From positions 471,501-535,500 of the forward strand of contig NZ_CP136709.1 in the NCBI RefSeq assembly GCF_032926325.1: a DNA stretch of 64,000 nt, written 5' to 3'. Origin of the DNA: Aestuariibaculum lutulentum. GTDB lineage: Bacteria; Bacteroidota; Bacteroidia; Flavobacteriales; Flavobacteriaceae. Of this stretch, positions 61,326 to 64,000 are shown one piece after another. A program made the translations under genes and the position numbers. The first letter of the stretch is position 1, and every line of letters starts with the position of its first letter. Below the pieces are notes generated by a model that did no database searches, was not told where the DNA came from, and worked only from the letters and a program-made list of their open reading frames with translations.

Positions 61326-61333
61326 CAAAGGTA
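61326..61333 (-). promoter_or_regulatory. -7 box of the rhlE promoter
   Basis: Minus-strand TACCTTTG, identical to the typA box, about 80 bases before the rhlE ATG. Confidence 0.5.
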
Positions 61334-61571
61334 CAGCTAATTTATGGCTTCACAGGATTTATTTAAAAAACACCAATATGAAGCCTGTAACAATTTATAA
61401 AAACGGGGGTTTTCTTATGTATGTTTGAACATCTCACCTAACAAGCTCCAATAAACTTTAACAATTTAACAATCAATATGCTGTTGTCTAGATTTATTTT
61501 TATTTGTATTTTTAAGAATTAGTCTACAAATTACGATTAACACTTGATTTTTAAACTCTAATTTCCATATT
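61334..61571. other. Intergenic region before the sulfatase pair
   Basis: With the rhlE leader this makes 324 bases without a gene. It is AT-rich, with no convincing ORF, RNA or repeat. It must hold the sulfatase promoter, but I see no exact TAnnTTTG box. Confidence 0.5.
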
Positions 61572-63125
61572 ATGATTAAAACTAAACACTTAATTAAACG
61601 AATACTATTTACGGTATTTGTATTACCGTTAGTTACACTGGCACAAGACAAGCCCAACATTTTAATCATCTTTCCGGATGATGTGGGTTGGAGTAACGTA
61701 AGCGCCTATGGCAATGGCGTTATGGGTTATACAACACCTAATATAGACCGTATTGCTAAAGAAGGTGCCATGTTTACAGAGCACTACGCGCAACCAAGCT
61801 GTACAGCGGGGCGTGCCGCATTAATTACCGGACAATACCCTATTAGAAGTGGTATGACCACCGTTGGTAGACCTGGTGGTCCGTTAGGATTGAAAAAGGA
61901 ATCGCCAACCCTTGCCGAAGTGCTTAAAGAGCAAGGTTACGCCACAGGGCAATTTGGTAAAAACCATTTAGGTGATCTTAATTCGCATTTACCAACCGTT
62001 CATGGTTTTGATGAGTTCTTCGGAAATTTATATCACCTAAACACTCAGGAAGAATACCAACAAAAAGACTACCCTCAGGATCCTGAATTCTTTAAAAAAT
62101 ATGGTACCCGCGGTGTTTTACATACCTGGGCTACAGATAAAGATGACACGACTGAAGATCCGCGTTTTGGTAAAGTTGGTAAACAACGTATTGAAGATAC
62201 AGGGCAACTTTCAAGAGAACGCATGGAAACTGTAGACGAAGAGTTTCTAGAAGCTTCTTTAGATTTCATTAAACGTGCTCAAAAAGATGACAAACCGTAT
62301 TTTGTTTGGTTTAACCCAAGTAGAATGCACATGTATACACATTTAAAACCTGAGAGCCGCTATTTAGCACTTGAGCATACTACCGAGCACGACTTTTATG
62401 GCAGCGGTATGATGGAGCATGATATGATGATAGGGGACATGTTAGATAAACTTGAAAAAATGGGTGCTTTAGAGAACACTATAGTTATCTATTCTACCGA
62501 TAACGGTCCGGAACATAGCGCACGCTTACATGGTGGTACCACACCGTTTAGAGGTGAAAAAATGACCACCTACGAAGGTGGTGTTCGTGTACCTATGATG
62601 GTGATGTGGAAGGATCATATCCCTAAAGGACAAGTACTAAAAGGTATTCAATCGCACATGGACATCTTTTCAACCGTAGCAGCCGCAGCAGGTGTGCCAG
62701 ATGTTGCTGATAAAATGATGAAAGAGAAAAAACAATATATCGATGGGGTTAACAATCTAGATTATTGGTTAGGCAAAAGCGACAAAAGTGAGCGTAATAA
62801 TTTCATTTATTATCACGAATCTACAATAAGAGCGATAAGAATTAACCAATGGAAATTACATTTTGAAACCAGCGAAAACTATTACGCGCCTTATGAAAAA
62901 CAAAAGTTTCCAATAATGTATAATATCCATTTCGACCCTTACGAAAGTTTTGATAACCTGACAGATCGTTCCGATATCGTACAAAAAAAACAATTCTTAA
63001 ATGAACCTGTTCAGGAAATTCTTGGAGAACATATTAAATCACTTCAGGAATATCCGCCTGTACAAAAAGCAGCTACTCTAGACTTTTCTGAGTTAATGAA
63101 AGGTTTACAGGCAGGTAAGCAATAA
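61572..63125 (+). CDS. Secreted arylsulfatase, copy 1
   Basis: 517 residues. The signal peptide ends at LVTLAQ. Metal-binding ILIIFPDDVGWSNVSAYG and the formylglycine motif QPSCTAGRAALITG with Cys77; this is C-x-A-x-R, Ala replacing the usual Pro. Other motifs are GQFGKNHLGD and YSTDNGPEHSARLHGGTTPFRGEKMTTYEGGVRVP. It releases sulfate from a polymer or small ester outside the cytoplasm. Substrate unknown. A close paralogue follows, so the pair may be a duplication. Confidence 0.93.
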   Translation: MIKTKHLIKRILFTVFVLPLVTLAQDKPNILIIFPDDVGWSNVSAYGNGVMGYTTPNIDRIAKEGAMFTEHYAQPSCTAGRAALITGQYPIRSGMTTVGRPGGPLGLKKESPTLAEVLKEQGYATGQFGKNHLGDLNSHLPTVHGFDEFFGNLYHLNTQEEYQQKDYPQDPEFFKKYGTRGVLHTWATDKDDTTEDPRFGKVGKQRIEDTGQLSRERMETVDEEFLEASLDFIKRAQKDDKPYFVWFNPSRMHMYTHLKPESRYLALEHTTEHDFYGSGMMEHDMMIGDMLDKLEKMGALENTIVIYSTDNGPEHSARLHGGTTPFRGEKMTTYEGGVRVPMMVMWKDHIPKGQVLKGIQSHMDIFSTVAAAAGVPDVADKMMKEKKQYIDGVNNLDYWLGKSDKSERNNFIYYHESTIRAIRINQWKLHFETSENYYAPYEKQKFPIMYNIHFDPYESFDNLTDRSDIVQKKQFLNEPVQEILGEHIKSLQEYPPVQKAATLDFSELMKGLQAGKQ

Positions 63126-63150
63126 CCCTTTTATTATAAATCATAAAAAA

Positions 63151-63177
63151 GCCCGGGCAATGCTCGGGCCTTTTTTT
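63151..63177 (+). terminator. Terminator after sulfatase copy 1
   Basis: Arms GCCCGGGCA and TGCTCGGGC (one G-U pair), central A, then a T run. Confidence 0.85.
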
Positions 63178-63377
63178 ATTCGCATATTTTAAACTAACAA
63201 ATACAGGAGACTTTTCAACTTTATGTTATCATAACACAAACAAAACATTAGCTTACAATTATTTACACAATTATTTGTATCTTTAGGAAAAACCAACAAA
63301 ACAAACCTACACTTTGGTTTTAAATATAAGTTAGTCACTTTTTAATTTATTTATTAACCTTTAACTTGTTTTAAATT

Positions 63378-64000
63378 ATGAATTTAAAAACTATTGCTAC
63401 TACACTAATTTTAAGTGTGACTATGGGCGTATTCGCTCAGGACAAACCCAATATTTTAGTTATTTGGGGTGACGACATTGGCTGGCAAAACGTTAGCGCA
63501 TACGGTATGGGCACCATGGGCTATACCACACCTAACATTGACCAGATTGGCTACGACGGTATCCGATTTACCGATCATTACGCACAACCCAGCTGTACTG
63601 CTGGTAGAGCTTCGTTTATTACCGGGCAATACCCTATAAGAAGTGGTATGACTACTGTAGGACAACCAGGTGATGCCTTAGGTCTTCAGGCCGCTTCACC
63701 ATGTTTAGCCGAAGTGTTAAAAGAAGAAGGCTATGCTACAGGACACTTTGGTAAAAACCACCTGGGCGACCGTAACGAGCACCTTCCAACAGCACATGGC
63801 TTCGACGAATTTTATGGAAATCTTTATCATTTAAATACTCAGGAAGAATCAGAACAACGCGATTATCAAAACTTTGCTAAAGCCTACTCAGGAAGCTTAG
63901 AGGAGTACGAAAAGAAATTTGGTACGCGTGGTGTGATTCACTCATGGGCAACCAATTCAGAAGACAGTACAGATGATCCACGTTTTGGTAAAGTAGGTAA
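63378..64000 (+). CDS. Secreted arylsulfatase, copy 2, cut by window edge
   Basis: About 207 residues from the ATG at 63378 remain open at 64000. The signal ends at MGVFAQ. It repeats copy 1 closely: NILVIWGDDIGWQNVSAYGMGTMGYTTPNI, QPSCTAGRASFITGQYPIRSGMTTVG with the same C-x-A-x-R motif, and GKNHLGDRNEHLPTAHGFDEFYGNLYHLNTQEES. The C-terminal half is outside the window. Confidence 0.92.
   Translation, partial: MNLKTIATTLILSVTMGVFAQDKPNILVIWGDDIGWQNVSAYGMGTMGYTTPNIDQIGYDGIRFTDHYAQPSCTAGRASFITGQYPIRSGMTTVGQPGDALGLQAASPCLAEVLKEEGYATGHFGKNHLGDRNEHLPTAHGFDEFYGNLYHLNTQEESEQRDYQNFAKAYSGSLEEYEKKFGTRGVIHSWATNSEDSTDDPRFGKVG

Noticed and set aside
1..64000. CRISPR arrays, tRNA or rRNA genes
   Set aside because: I saw no regularly spaced repeats, and no tRNA or rRNA signatures apart from tmRNA.

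Overview
The window looks like a chromosome segment of a marine member of the Flavobacteriaceae (Bacteroidetes). The evidence is low GC, promoters of the Bacteroidetes form TTG / TAnnTTTG, a tmRNA whose tag reads GENNYALAA, a 642-residue NagB/PIG-L fusion of the Bacteroidetes type, a DUF2075 remnant, several sulfatases and many lipoproteins. I cannot name the genus from sequence alone.

Layout. 1-3.1 kb is the end of a surface-polysaccharide cluster on the minus strand (sugar aminotransferase, acyltransferase, Wzx-type flippase). 3.1-12.4 kb holds housekeeping genes (typA, kdsA, an SDR, a saccharopine/alanine dehydrogenase-like enzyme) and a small regulon of membrane proteins, a winged-helix regulator, a Coq4-like protein and DUF1361. 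The same palindrome lies in front of two of these units. ssrA (tmRNA) is at 12.56-12.95 kb. From its 3' end to about 23.5 kb lies a genomic island with an Eco57I-like type IIG system plus a C5-cytosine methyltransferase, facing a large McrBC system. The island ends in a related junction and a decayed DUF2075 helicase end.

24.6-33.5 kb is a minus-strand catabolic operon: isomerase, split transketolase, Rbs-type ABC importer with DUF2291, and FGGY kinase. The gene set fits breakdown of an unusual sugar; D-apiose is my leading hypothesis. 34.5-42.1 kb carries glmM and an amino-sugar import and salvage set (sugar-nucleotidyltransferase, HexNAc 1-kinase-like, SSS symporter, NagB-PIG-L). A LacI regulator is divergent from it, and a paired operator lies between. 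43.4-48.8 kb has a sulfatase, a PfkB kinase, and two rhodaneses with two thioredoxin-fold proteins.

48.9-56.1 kb is a complete trp operon, trpL-E-G-D-C-F-B-A, controlled by a leader peptide with three consecutive Trp codons and an attenuator. This operon is peppered with short palindromic units. They sit at the ribosome-binding positions of trpF and trpB, inside the trpF coding sequence as a 60-bp in-frame element, around the trpF stop codon, and on both sides of a broken GIY-YIG endonuclease gene between trpB and trpA. I regard this palindrome/GIY-YIG combination as the most likely under-described system here. The window ends with SIMPL, GNAT-nitrilase, DUF805, VF530 and rhlE genes and two tandem sulfatases, the last one cut by the window edge.
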